Assembly: GCF_051020765.1 (NCBI RefSeq)
Contig: NC_134933.1
Location: 4,003,461-4,067,460 of the forward strand
Direction: 5' to 3'
Source of the DNA: Lasioglossum baleicum
Lineage: Eukaryota > Arthropoda > Insecta > Hymenoptera > Halictidae
Length of the DNA: 64,000 nucleotides
Made by a program: the position numbers and the translations under genes. Below, piece by piece: positions 33,701 to 44,898 of this stretch. A model generated the notes under the pieces. It made no database searches, was not told where the DNA came from, and saw only the letters and a program-made list of their open reading frames with translations. Within the stretch, counting starts at the first letter, position 1. Every line of letters starts with the position of its first letter.

Positions 33701-34041
33701 GTTATTGTATTCGAAACGAACAATTACATATCGGTAATCCAACGGCCGCTCAAACGAAGAACCTGAACACTCAGATGACATCTCAGGAGGTGTCGAGCCC
33801 AACGCAGCAAGCCGCATCATCGTCGAGCAGTACCACCCCTTTGAAGCAGCCAGTTCCACCGCAATTGTCTGAAGCAGTGAAACAACAAATGACCGCGACG
33901 CTCAGTCAACAGACGAATATGAATATAGAATGGAGTCTGAAGTGTCTCGAGGAGGTACAATGGAATTACAACAACGCGCTTGCGGCATTCCAGGAGTTTT
34001 TCAAACGAGGACAGATCCCATCGGAAGCATTTAAGAAATAA
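30704..34041 (+). CDS. NXF1: Nuclear RNA export factor 1 (TAP/NXF1), 10 exons
   Basis: Carries bulk mRNA through nuclear pores as a heterodimer with NXT1/p15. Exons: 30704-30779, 31051-31358, 31465-31551, 31643-31889, 31985-32178, 32276-32388, 32780-32816, 32907-33139, 33231-33399, 33592-34041; all phases join, giving 637 residues (vertebrate NXF1 about 620). The start MSGFHKKSWGGRNRRSG gives an Arg/Gly-rich N-tail. The RNA-binding RRM begins at CYKIV-IPYGHKYDK (about 124) and ends near 210 (MSKRYV). Leucine-rich repeats about 235-350 (LEALNLDGTRL, LEELKLTGNPVC, FPKLLRL), NTF2-like domain about 365-530, UBA-like TAP-C domain at the end (MNIEWSLKCLEEVQWNYNNA). The exon 4 donor is GTTGGT; no other donor keeps the frame. 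Confidence 0.95.
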
Positions 34042-36664
34042 GTATACTGTGTGTCTCGAACATCTTTTCTAATTACACTTGTATTACGTTATCGATGCAT
34101 GCGTGGTACTTGGTACTTGGTACTTCTGTATCATGATCTGAACAAGGACTCGAAGGTATTGGGTGTTTGTTATTTTATTGTTCGCTTCGCGTTATCGCGT
34201 TATATCAAATTATATTTCTCCTTCGATTTCATTACCCAAGATCTTCATTTTTGTCCCTAGCGATATATATCTATTCGCGGTAAAGGAAAAAGAAGCTTGT
34301 GCATCCACGAGGAACGCGGAAAGTGTTTTTCTAGGAACGTTAGTGTTTACGTGGAAAGCTCATGCGTTCACACGCTTCTTTTCGCTTTAACCGAATGGAA
34401 TATATTCGAGTGTTCAATTTTTCTTTTTTCTTTTTTTTTTCTTCGAATGCGAAGAAAAATCTCATGTTTACGATCGTAAAGGGCGATTGTCCTACATTCA
34501 GCTCATGATATGCGTACCCAAAACAGAACAAAGTTTGGTGAATCAAGTGATGATAATTCGTAGACGTAGACGAACAAGTTCTTTAAAGAGGGAATAATAT
34601 TTCTGCGCGATATAATTCAACGCTATATTCCTTTTTCTTTCTTCTTTCGTCTTTTTCTACTTTCATTTTTCTATTTACAATGAACCTTTCGGGTTAAACG
34701 AAAAAAGGTCATTCGAGACTAATTAGTCTGACGAACCTGTTCGGTCGAGTCGCGTACGAATCACATTTCATCATCACGTATCATCTTCGAATAATCGTCA
34801 ATTGTTTTACGTACGAGAATCGAACCATAAATTCGACACTTGTGCCGTGCAAGTGATGCTTGGAATTTACATACTGCCTATTTTAATTAGATTTTACAAA
34901 CATGATTATGTTTATTTTTCGGAATAATCGATGATGCACTTCGCATAGTAACACGCCCCTGCTGTCTCAGGGATCCAATATACGTTTGGATCGCGTGTCC
35001 TATGTCGATTCGAATCAGCTAATTATTAAATATTATTGAACAAGTATGATAAAAGCAGTGTATGATCGTGTGTCCCCGCTCGATGTACAGAAATTCTGAT
35101 TGTGATATCTTAGATAAAATAAGCATAATTATGTGCACAATAGAAATTAGTTTCCATTAACTGCACCTGATGACAGAGGTGCAACGCAGTGCAACAAAGA
35201 AAGAAAAAAAAAAGAATGCATAATTTTTGTACGATGCTGGCCGACCTCGTTTGTTGCAATCACGTGTTGCACAGTTTTGTCTCACAATCTCAGTTCAAGT
35301 GCATTAGTCTGCATAAAAAGTAAAGAAAAGAAAAGAAAAAAAAAAGAATCTCCTACAGGGAATGTAGATCCTTTTCTCGGATCTAGAATTTTATCAATTG
35401 ATATTGAAATTATTCATCTATATGCAGGATAATGAAACATATCGACCAGCTTCGGACAATTTGTAAAAAAGAAAAAGTACGCGCTGCGTTCGCTTTCTAC
35501 AGAACACTACACTACACTGTATATGTACATAAAAATGTAATGTGTGAATCATTCACCGTGATTCTACCCCGAGTATGTTACACTTTCGTAATGTCTAAAG
35601 ACCATGTGCATGCAGCGTGTGAATATAAATGATTCATCGGCGTCGGTGTCTGGGTTATAAGAAACGAACTTAACGGGAAAGAAAATGGACTCTCATCATA
35701 TAAAGGAAGAAAGCTTGACTGCAGTTGTCGCTCAATCACTGAAACTGTTCCACAACTGCTCTTGGGAAAAACTGCCTAGTTCGTCGCAGTATTTCACTGT
35801 GACGAGAAAGCAATAAAGAAAATGGGAAAAACAGAGTAGTCCTAATGAGATGTTAAGGACCGTTGGTGAAAAAAAAGAGTGTATGAGACCATGTGCTGGA
35901 GGCAAATGTCATAAGTCTGTTATCATCATCATCGTCCCCCTTCCTATCTGTAGTCTGTCGCAACGCAGTCGATGCGCTATGACGAATAGGATAGAAATTT
36001 GCCCTCTATCATAATACGAATAGATGGACCAACGATTAGCATCGAACAGAATGAATTCTGACTCGAGCTTTGTGCATGAGCTGCTCCTGAATCCAGAAAT
36101 CAGTTTCTGCAGTGGCAGTTTGCGCTGGTTAAACAGAAAACGCAATGACCGCCTGTGTCTCTGCTACAAAGGCACGTTGGATAATATCGACAGACTTAAC
36201 GAATGTGTAACAGAATGTACATAATATACAGGGAATGTGGATCTACGTGATTTTGGCAAGATACGTCATCGATCTCTCGTCAGATTTTTAAGCTGCTCGA
36301 ACTCTGAGAAACGCGCAGACCAAATGAATAACGGTCATCCGAGAGAATAGTTTATGTTCACACTCTGTATCGATTCGCGTCAACCTTGAACGTGTCAACT
36401 TTCGGCGCATAATTCCTAATAGAAACCCGTTACTACCGTGCGAACAAAATCTTTTTTACTAATTGATTTCTGCAAATATAACGGAAAATGGCGGAAAATG
36501 GTCGACCGTGAGTATTGTATTTAAGATCGCTTTGAAAGAATTATAATAACGAGTACGTGTTAAGAATAGGTTTTTGCCTAGTTTCGTCGGATAAAAAGAG
36601 AGGAATGCTCGAACATAATGCAAACTGTAAATACATATGACAAGTGAATATTAACTAGAATAAA
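34042..36664 (+). other. NXF1 3' untranslated region (probable)
   Basis: No other gene on either strand. An AATAAA occurs at 35812 and another at 36659-36664, just before the oppositely oriented small gene. Pyrimidine and poly-A tracts occur but no known repeat. Its extent as UTR is inferred. Confidence 0.45.
36659..36664 (+). terminator. Poly(A) signal AATAAA
   Basis: Candidate distal signal for NXF1, 56 bp from the opposing AATAAA of the small gene. Confidence 0.4.
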
Positions 36665-36714
36665 TCTTTGCATACATAAATTTGGGTTTTTCGTATAGAG
36701 AACATTTATTGAAG

Positions 36715-36720
36715 ATACAT
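36715..36720 (-). terminator. Poly(A) signal AATAAA for the small minus-strand gene
   Basis: TTTATT on the plus strand, about 120 nt past the stop codon at 36839. Confidence 0.4.
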
Positions 36721-36838
36721 ATAATGTAAATAAAAAGGTAAAGAAGCATTATCAAGTAAGCATTATCAGTTTTTTTTTACCGTATCCTCTCTAAATGTCA
36801 TTGGTTGTCGGTTTAATTGTAGCGGCGCTTACCTCGAT

Positions 36839-37131
36839 TTATTCTTCCGGGATCTAAAGATAATAATAATAATATACGCGTATAAATTAGAATTTAAGTA
36901 TGTAAAATATGATGCTGTACTTACTTCGTTATTCGTTTGTTTGCCTTTTCTCTTAAAGAAACCCAACTGTAATTGTAGAAAATAGTATTAGTAATCATTA
37001 GAATATATTGTGATAATATATATGTATATATATATAATGTTATACCATTAAAAATGTTATACCATACTTAAAACCGCAACGACAATGATTAATAATACTA
37101 CCCCACCGACATAGAAGCTATAACTATCCAT
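36839..37131 (-). CDS. Candidate 41-residue single-pass membrane micropeptide, 3 exons
   Basis: Not a family I recognise. Exon 1 37131-37063 (23 codons), exon 2 36966-36925 (14 codons), exon 3 36853-36839 (4 codons and TAA). Exon 1 encodes MDSYSFYVGGVVLLIIVVAV and then LSM: a short polar N-end and a hydrophobic helix of about 16-18 residues. Exon 2 gives LGFFKRKGKQTNNE, a basic cytosol-type tail; exon 3 gives IPEE. Donors are GTATAA and GTAAGT; acceptors are CAATTACAG and TATCTTTAG. All introns fall between codons and a poly(A) signal follows. The evidence is composition plus splice sites only; a chance arrangement is possible. Confidence 0.45.
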
Positions 37132-37384
37132 AATTGCAATTCCGTCCTTTTCGGAGCGTTGTAAAGCACAGGTCAACACCTCACCGGCTGCTCACGGATA
37201 CGACGATACGTCAGGGAAGGGGGGGGGGACCAGCGACTCAGTGGAACGGCCCACGCAGTGTTGTTAGATCAGGCGTGGGCAATTTTGCCTCAATTGAGGC
37301 AAAACTGTCCCCACCGTAGCGCCCACTGTCCCCCACCAGCATCCGCCGTTACTATGTAGGAAGGACGTCCCTAGTAGCATTTAC
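37132..37384. other. Spacer with perfect 22-bp palindrome
   Basis: 37283-37304 is a perfect palindrome centred on CAATTG within GGCAATTTTGCCTCAATTGA. Just upstream, CAGGCGTGGGCAA resembles hAT-type termini. The region upstream of the small gene may hold its promoter. Confidence 0.5.
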
Positions 37385-37439
37385 GGTTGGCCAACGGTGG
37401 CGAACGGTTGGGAGTTTGTTGGGGCATGGTTAGTGGTTT

Positions 37440-38210
37440 TGCCGACAAATCCCCAACCTAGGGCCAACGAAGAAAAATTACGTCAGTTTGCCGACGAATA
37501 CCCAACGTTCGGCCAACGACGAATAACCAACATAGGGCCAACGACGAATACCCAACATAAGGCCAACGAAGAAAAATTACCGTCAGTTTGCCGACGAATA
37601 CCCAACGTTGGGCCAACGACGAATACCCAACATAGGGCCAACGACGAATACCCAACATAGGACCAACGAAGAAAAATTACGTCAGTTTGCCGACGAATAC
37701 CCAACGTTGGGCCAACGACGAATACCCAACATAGGACCAACGAAGAAAAATTACGTCAGTTTGCCGACGAATACCCAACGTTGGGCCAACGACGAATAAC
37801 CAACATAGGGCCAACGACGAATACCCAACATAGGACCAACGAAGAAAAATTACGTCAGTTTGCCGACGAATACCCAACGTTGGGCCAACGACGAATACCC
37901 AACATAAGGCCAACGAAGAAAAATTACCGTCAGTTTGTCGACGAATACCCAACGTTGGGCCAACGACGAATACCCAACATAGGGCCAACGACGAATACCC
38001 AACATAAGGCCAACGAAGAAAAATTACGTCAGTTTGCCGACGAATACCCAACGTTGGTCCAACGACGAATACCCAACATAGGGCCAACGACGAATACCCA
38101 ACATAAGGCCAACGAAGAAAAATTACGTCAGTTTGCCGACGAATACCCAACGTTGGGTCAACGACGAATACCCAACATAGGACCAACGACGAATACCCGT
38201 CGTTCAAGAT
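37440..38210 (+). repeat. Tandem array, 25-bp unit, 74/99-bp higher-order blocks
   Basis: About eight blocks, each ending in AAAAATTACGTCAGTTT (or ACCGTCA). Because 99 is a multiple of three, long open frames persist on both strands. They are artefacts of the repeat, not genes. Confidence 0.85.
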
Positions 38211-38430
38211 ATATGTAGCGTCGATCGTCATTTGGTATTTGTCGATTTTCACTATTTCATTCTTCTGTGCTGTGTCGAACTGTCGAAGTGGTCGTTCTTT
38301 GTGTCGCGTGTTTTACTTCATTTCATTAACAAAAAATTTTGATAATGTACAAAGTGGTGGAATTTAATTCAACACCATTAATTTAATTCAATTCAGCATC
38401 ATCGTTCGGTAGAACAGCAGCCATATGGAT

Positions 38431-38960
38431 GCAGCTACGCCAAATATTTGTAAGTATATTGTTAAATTAGTAATGAGTGGTTTAGTTTAACAATTATTTA
38501 TACCTATACTTAATTATATGTGTTACCACGTATTGTAGATACTTTCTAAAGACTGTGTGTAATTTATGCATGCATTCAATTGCAATTAACAATTTTGTTT
38601 CCTTTTGCTTTTCTTGTTGTAAGATTAATTTCTATGTCATTTTTCAGATTTTACTGAGGCACAAGTGTTCGATGGATCTTCAGCCATGCAGCTACGCCAA
38701 ATATTTGTAAGTATATTGTTAAATTAGTAATGAGTGGTTTAGTTTAACAATTATTTATACCTATACTTAATTATACGTGTTACCACGTATTGTAGATACT
38801 TTCTAAAGAATGTGTGTAATTTATGCATGCATTCAATTGCAATTAACAATTTTGTTTCCTTTTGCTTTTCTTGTTGTAAGATTAATTTCTATGTCATTTT
38901 TCAGATTTTACTGAGGCACAAGTGTTCGATTGATCATCAGCCATGCAGCTACGCCAATAT
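38431..38960 (+). repeat. 257-bp tandem duplication with exon-like block
   Basis: GCAGCTACGCCAAATATTTG starts at 38431 and 38688, and a diverged version at 38945, giving a 257-bp period. Each unit has a pyrimidine tract and CATTTTTCAG before a roughly 60-nt block that ends in TTTGTAAGTATA, a good donor. It therefore looks like a duplicated internal exon with flanking intron. No protein family recognised. Confidence 0.7.
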
Positions 38961-39446
38961 CTATAACTGCGAAAAACAGTTGTATTTTAAGTACGTCTTT
39001 ATCCGATTCTTGTTTCACCATCTTAAGCGGAACTGTTGTAATTATCAGAACTATTGAAGAGGTGTAATATGAATGTAATATCATATTACTAATGTGCAAC
39101 GTGTTATGTATGTAATATGAATGTAATGTCATATTACTAATGTGCAATGTGTGTTATGTACGTAATATAATATGTAATGTAAGGAATCTTACTTTTATAA
39201 TATGTAATATATGTATACATTTCGTACATATATATGTAAGAAATCCGTTATATGCTAGCGCGCATAATAAGTTAGTACTTATATATTAATATAATATGTG
39301 AGGCAAAAATTGTTACCTCACAAAATGACTGATTGTGAGATATAAAAATAAAATATTTTTATAATACACATATATATATGTATATAATTAATTGACCCTA
39401 CAGAAAGAATCCTTTTGTTGGCTTATCGTATTATAGTAATGTAGGC
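38961..39446. other. AT-rich centre of the foldback-like element
   Basis: Contains two imperfect copies of a roughly 55-bp ATGAATGTAATxTCATATTACTAATGTGC-type unit near 39070 and 39118. No coding frame supported. Confidence 0.4.
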
Positions 39447-39680
39447 CCTACGTTGGGTATTACCGTTGGCCCTACGTTGGGTATTACCGTTGGCCCGACA
39501 TTGGACGTGATCGTTGGCCCTACGTTGGGTATTACCGTTGGCCCGACATTGGACGTGATCGTTGGCCCTACGTTGGGTATTACCGTTGGCTCGACATTGG
39601 ACGTGATCGTTGGCCCTACGTTGGGTATTACCGTTGGCCCGACGCTGGCGCAACGTTGGCTGAACGTTGGCCCAACGTTG
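39447..39680 (+). repeat. Tandem array, 48-bp dimer
   Basis: Alternating TACGTTGGGTATTACCGTTG and CGACATTGGACGTGATCGTT, about four dimers. Open in several frames because of the period. Confidence 0.85.
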
Positions 39681-39780
39681 GCCCTGACTGTTGGCCCAAC
39701 TGCAAAAAAGAGCGACATTTCTAACGGTTGCCCAACGCAAACCCTCAACGTAGGCCCAACGAAACGCCAACTGTAAAATA

Positions 39781-39812
39781 GTGTCCTCGCGTCCTCGATT
39801 CTGGCATCATTG
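39781..39812 (-). mobile_element. Isolated terminus of the CAGTGATGCC hAT-like family
   Basis: The inverse reads CAATGATGCCAGAATCGAGG and then ACGCGAGGACAC, matching the ends at 4624, 7480 and 11542. It abuts the octamer ACGGGAGC used by the next element. Confidence 0.65.
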
Positions 39813-39820
39813 ACGGGAGC

Positions 39821-40055
39821 CAATGATGCCAGAGCTGTGGTACTGTGGTACTAAACCATACCTCCGCCATAGCCTACTATTGCCCCTCCGTCGTGTTCCA
39901 ACGCGCCCGCGCGCTACACTCACCAGTGTACCTCTACGGATACAGTAAAGTGATACGCTGGTGAGTGTAGCGCGCGGGCGCGTTGGAAAACAACGTAGGG
40001 GCAATAGTAGGCTATGGTGGGGGTATGGTTTAGTACCACAGCTCTGGCATCACTG
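39821..40055. mobile_element. 235-bp hAT-like palindromic element
   Basis: Ends CAATGATGCCAGAGCTGTGG and the inverse of CAGTGATGCCAGAGCTGTGG; arms of about 100 bp. Octamer ACGGGAGC at 39813-39820 and 40056-40063. It shares only the first 13 bases of its ends with the 7480 family. Confidence 0.85.
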
Positions 40056-40352
40056 ACGGGAGCTTGAAACGGAGCTCATTATGGCAACACTGCTCTCTGG
40101 TATTGGTTAAAATATTCAACATTCACAGTGATGATTTTGCATTATTTACTAATAAAAATAACGGTTTCTCTGCTGGATAGACACTAAAAATAAAATAGAT
40201 ACTAAAATAAGTAAATTTCACATTAAATGGAAATCGTAAAAATCGAGAATTCGTGTAAAGTAAATTCAATGGAAAACGAAATCACATGAAACCGTTCTGG
40301 TCTGTCATGATAGGTGATATATTTGTTATTAAGGAATATGGAATAAATAAAA

Positions 40353-41954
40353 ATGTTCGTAAGAGACCCCTGCGGCATTGTATGCATCATAGTCACATAC
40401 ATTGCTGTCTTTTATGCAGATTACGTCGTTGTACGTTGGGTTATCCTGCATAGTTTACAAGACAGGTAAGCGCGTGTAATTTCAGTTTAAATATATGTTC
40501 TATACGTATTTATTATCGTAATTTTAGTAACACGAATATCTTTTTTACATTTAACATACACGATCGAGGACATATGTATATGTACATATATACTTATTTG
40601 ATTGTTACACTCTTAAAATACCTAAACGTAACGTTAAGAACATATTTTTGACGATATGCACTGATTTGTATTTAATTAATATTTTTTATACATTGTGTAC
40701 AGTTTGTGGGGTCCCTTTCATGTAGTGGCTTTCAACACTGTTGTATTATTATTGATAATGTCGCATTTGAAGGCAGTCTGCAGCGATCCTGGTGTTGTAC
40801 CGCTACCGCAAAGTCCTATGGACTTTTCTGATATTCATACAGATAATTCAGAGACAAAGATCGAATGCGACGAAAGAGACAATTGGACCGTGTGTACTAG
40901 GTGTGAAACTTATAGACCTCCTAAAGCCCATCATTGTAGAATTTGTAAACGATGCGTTAGAAGATGGGATCATCATTGTCCCTGGTATGCCATTAACTAT
41001 ATATACTACTAATTTATCGATATTATTTATAGTATTAATATTTCTTTTTATAGCTCATCGTTTAGTTTATAATTTTCTGTCTATTTTTTAGATTTTTTTG
41101 TGATATTTCTTTGCTTTAATAAAGAAACTGTTTTGATTTTTGAATTTTAATATTTATTATCCATCGATTGCTTAGTACTTCTATAAGTTTTAGACATTAA
41201 TAATGTAATGTAATGGCTAACTCTTGAGAAATAGGACACTTAAATATGTGTGACTACTAGAAAATTATTTTTCAAATGTATGTTCAAAATGACATATATT
41301 TTTCATTAGAGTATTTAGTTGTTCTGTTTCTTGAAATCTATCGTATATTACATTAACATTGGATTATTCGTAATATTCCACAAAGGATAAACAACTGTGT
41401 GGGAGAAAGAAATCAAAAATACTTTATCCAGTTTCTGGTCTATGTTGGGATATTGGCCATCTATGCGCTAGGCTTGGTGATAACGTCATGGGTTATAGAA
41501 TGTTCACGTTGCAGCAATGATATGGCTGTCAAACAGACGCGCATGTATGTTTCATACGAGTATTACTTAAAAATTATTTAAATAGTTTCCGATAAATTCA
41601 ACAAGTTCTTTTCAATTGTAAATAGTAAATAGTAAATATTAAACGAAACAAGTTGATTTTAATGAGGATTTTTTCTACAGCTTGCACTGTGTTATATTGG
41701 TGTTGGAATCAGCGTTGTTTGGCATGTTTGTCATCGCAGTACTGGTAGACCAATTTTTAGGTATTCTGGGAGAAGAAAACACGATGGAACGCGTGCAAAG
41801 TAGTCATCATTATAAGAGAAACAGTTCGCGTACTTTTGTGTTACTGTCTCAGGTTTGCGGTAAAGGTCATCCAATCTTGTGGATGCTCCCATGCCAAAAC
41901 CCACCTAAATATACCTTCAGAAAAGATGCGTACCTGATCGATCATGAAATTTAA
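40353..41954 (+). CDS. ZDHHC3/7: DHHC palmitoyltransferase, ZDHHC3/7 type, 4 exons
   Basis: Attaches palmitate to cysteines of Golgi and membrane proteins by a two-step reaction through the DHHC cysteine. Exons 40353-40465, 40703-40984, 41386-41544, 41681-41954; phases agree, giving 275 residues. The start MFVRDPCGIVCIIVTYIAVF resembles the MWFIRDGCGI start of ZDHHC3/7. Four membrane segments (about 8-33, 46-63, 148-168, 188-210). The cysteine-rich domain has CTRCETYRPPKAHHCRICKR and the catalytic DHHCPW at 127-132, split by intron 2 within the Trp codon, then INNCVGERNQKYF. The DPG motif follows the second membrane segment. Orthology to one of the two vertebrate paralogues was not resolved. 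Confidence 0.93.
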
Positions 41955-42873
41955 GTGCACGTATAATTAATTTTTCATAGTTCTAAGCGATGACTGCTTT
42001 TTTATGGCTTTCTCAGCCATATAATTATTTTCTTATAGTTGTCGAGAATCTTTCCATTATTTAATCCATAAAAGGTACAATTCATAATACATTGAAATAT
42101 AAATATAGATAATATAATATATAGTACATTTTTTTATCGTTTGGAGTGAATATTTTGTTGATTTTTCCAATCTTTTGTAATACTACAATTTTTTAAAATA
42201 GTAATATATGTATATGTATACAGCAAGAGAAAAAGCGAAAGAACGCATTGTTTTGTAAAGTAATAGTTTTGTATGAATTTTCTTTATTATTAATACTTTT
42301 TATCAATGTTATTTTATTTTGGGTTTACTACATGATATTAATGGTAGTAATGCAAGATAAAATATTAGATCAATGTATCGTGATGCATTAATTTGTAAGT
42401 CATTCCTTAAGATTAAGTAAGTTTAAATACATTGCAAAAACTACAAGTTTAGTATACATATAATTGAACCGAGTATTAATAATTATAGAGTTAACGATAA
42501 TCTTTTAATGAAACCTGCAAGTTCGCATATGTAGAATTTTTGAACATACTTTTAGTAAATTTGTATCGTGAAGACATGTCTCTATACTCTATAGTATTGG
42601 ATGTATCGTTTCAATATGTATAATATTTCATCTTAACTGCACTATTTTTTACAAATATTGATAAAATTTATTTAACATTTGAAATTGTGCAACATCATTT
42701 TAAATAATATACGCATATTTTTTTATGATATTTGTATGTATCGTGGAATTATATGTATAGTACAAGATATATTGTAGCGCTATAAAAAGGAAGCGGGGAT
42801 CAATACAATCGAAATTATTTACATACAACGATAAATCAAAGGAAAGATTATTTCATTTTTTGTACAAAAACCG
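41955..42873. other. Shared 3' flank of the DHHC gene and eIF3k
   Basis: AT-rich sequence between two convergent genes; presumably mostly the DHHC 3' untranslated region. No repeat family of this window is present. Confidence 0.45.
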
Positions 42874-42879
42874 TTTATT
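42874..42879 (-). terminator. Poly(A) signal AATAAA for eIF3k
   Basis: TTTATT on the plus strand, 13 nt past the stop codon. Confidence 0.6.
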
Positions 42880-42892
42880 TGAATGATAGAAT

Positions 42893-44123
42893 TTAAAGAC
42901 AAGCAGCCATTAAGCCAGCAACGTTTTCAAAATCTATATTTTCTGTAATATTTTTCGTCTTAATGTTCTCGTCTTGATTTGCGATAAAGATAATCGTTTT
43001 ACTCTCTTCCTTCCATCCATATTTTTTCACCCAATGTTTCAAGGTGTTATCTGAAATTAAATTTATACAAAGTAAGCTACCGATTTATGTCATTTCTCTT
43101 CTTTGCGAAAATAGATACTACCGTCAACGCCACCAAGTAGTTGTGCCAGAAGACTCTTTTCTATCGTTTGGAATGTTATTCCCACTACATGGCAAACGAA
43201 CTTCCTTATCGAATCTTGGAATCCTACAATTCTGTCACAACGATCAGACATTGAAAGGACTCTGTCCCAAAAGTGCTGAAAGTCGCACTGTTCTAAAATG
43301 TCTCCCAAATACATAATTTCATGAATGGGACTTTCTTGCATCTGTAAAAATAATTTTATTTTATACTTCATTTAATGTTTTTTTTTTATATATATATATT
43401 AAATCATTTTAAAAGCAGACTGATTTTTAGGAGATACCGATCAATTTTTAAAATGTAGCATGTTATCTATAGCGGTTACACTCATAAAATATATATTCTA
43501 TAAATATAAAAAAACGGTAGCTATTTTTGTGTGTGCGTGTGTGTGGATACGTAGGAAATATATATATAACGCTAAAAACATATTTAATATGTAAATAACT
43601 TACAATTCTTTCGCTGAGAAGACATTTGCAAAGAACAAAGTCGGTGTGCGGAAGATTTGTCAGAGCCTTCAACAATATTTGACAAGTAATATCCATATTG
43701 AATCTATGCGGATTCAATTGATAGAGTTTCAAAACTGCTAGATTAGCTTCTAAATCGTATGCGTTTTCTCTCGATTGTGTTTCAACATATTTTTCGAGAG
43801 TTGCTAAATGATCTGGATTATACCTGAAATTGTATTCGTTTTACTTAATTAAAACATGTAAAAAATCAGAATTGGTGTACAATTTATAAAACATTTATAA
43901 ATTGGAGAAACATTTTTTAAATATTTTATATACATAACAAAAAGTAGCTGCAAGTATACTCTACTTATTGAAAATAAGTTGATTACATAGCATAACTAAT
44001 TTTTTATGATATTTACACGCATTGTAAAAAGCAAATGGGTGTGCTCAAGAATTCGACAAGTTGTACGTACCTTTCAATGCCTTTCAGCATGCCAGCCACA
44101 GTTTGGCGCATTGCTTCTGCCAT
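42893..44123 (-). CDS. eIF3k: Eukaryotic translation initiation factor 3 subunit k, 4 exons
   Basis: Non-core subunit of the eIF3 complex that binds the 40S ribosome. Minus-strand exons 44123-44071, 43823-43604, 43341-43122 and 43050-42893; phases join to 216 residues (human 218). Reads MAEAMRQTVAGMLKGIERYN, then LKLYQLNPHRFN, ILLKALTNLPHTDFVLCKCL, FVCHVVGITFQTIEKSLLAQ, and in the last exon the winged-helix part HWVKKYGWKEESK. Helical HAM plus WH (PCI-like) architecture of the family. The last residues AGLMAACL replace the vertebrate SSIMASSQ. Tail-to-tail with the DHHC gene. Confidence 0.95.
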
Positions 44124-44299
44124 TTTAATAACGCAAATTTCTCGAACTTTGCGTTGTAGTTGAATAAAAACAGATTACTGCTTTAAAATATGGTTTATAG
44201 GTTAGGAAATGGAGTGAGTGCGGTTCACGCGGTGACAGGAAATTCAGGGCTGTCAAATTTTACAAAACTTTCTTTCCACTGTAGCCAACTTGCATATAT

Positions 44300-44898
44300 G
44301 CTGATATATGCATACTGATGCATACAGAGAGGATAAGAGCAGAGAGTATATGAGAGTGCTCACGCCCGGGTTTTGGCCGTGCCCATATAGTGCTGCCCCC
44401 TACTCTAGTACTTAGCCTGGATCAGCTCCTACATCATCTTTAGCATGGACAAGATCCTACATCATCTTTAGCATGGACAAGATCCTACATCATCTTTAGC
44501 ATGGACAAGATCCTACATCATCTTTAGCATGGACAAGATCCTACATCATCTTTAGCATGGACAAGATCCTACATCATCTTTAGCCTGGATCAGATCCTAC
44601 ATCATCTTTAGCCTAGAACAGATCCTACATCATCTTTAGCCTGGATCAGATCCTACATCATCTTTAGACTGGATCAGATCGTACATCATCATTGGCCAGG
44701 ATTAGGACATACAGTTTATATTGTTTTATATCAAATATGTAACTAATATACAAATCTCTAATAATATAAATTATATTCATAGAAGTATTTTAATTTTTCC
44801 CGAGCCTTTGTTGCAAACTCTAGTTTTAAAAAATAGAAAAGCCGGAAGATTTCGAAGAAACACAGATTTTATATCGATGTTTAAAAGCCACCATCTTG
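44300..44898 (-). repeat. Dispersed repeat with 28-bp minisatellite, about 10 units
   Basis: From the AGAGAGTATATGAGAGTGCT terminus, through about ten copies of a 28-bp unit (44415-44695, core GATCCTACATCATCTTTAGC), to CCACCATCTTGGAAATTAA. Inverse relative of 13289-13627. It lies 180-780 bp upstream of the eIF3k start. Confidence 0.8.

Larger units (their letters stand above)
37385..39778. mobile_element. Foldback-like element with tandem-array arms
   Basis: The left array (about 37440-38210) is built from a 25-bp unit (CCAACGACGAATACCCAACATAGG-like, core ACGAATACCCAACATAGG) in higher-order blocks of 74 or 99 bp. The right array (about 39447-39680) has a 48-bp dimer with core CCTACGTTGGGTATTACCGT, related to the left unit in inverse orientation. 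Outermost sequences match roughly in inverse (TTTACGGTTGGC and TTTACAGTTGGC). This resembles Drosophila foldback elements, whose inverted repeats are tandem arrays. The middle holds a triplicated exon-like unit. Ends and superfamily are inferred; no clear target duplication was found. Confidence 0.5.

Noticed and set aside
37458..38252. Long open frames of 145-191 codons on both strands
   Set aside because: They follow the 25/99-bp tandem array exactly and appear in several frames; they are a by-product of the period.
44415..44695. CRISPR-like array of 28-bp repeats
   Set aside because: Units are contiguous without spacers, the DNA is eukaryotic, and the same unit is spread as a minisatellite.
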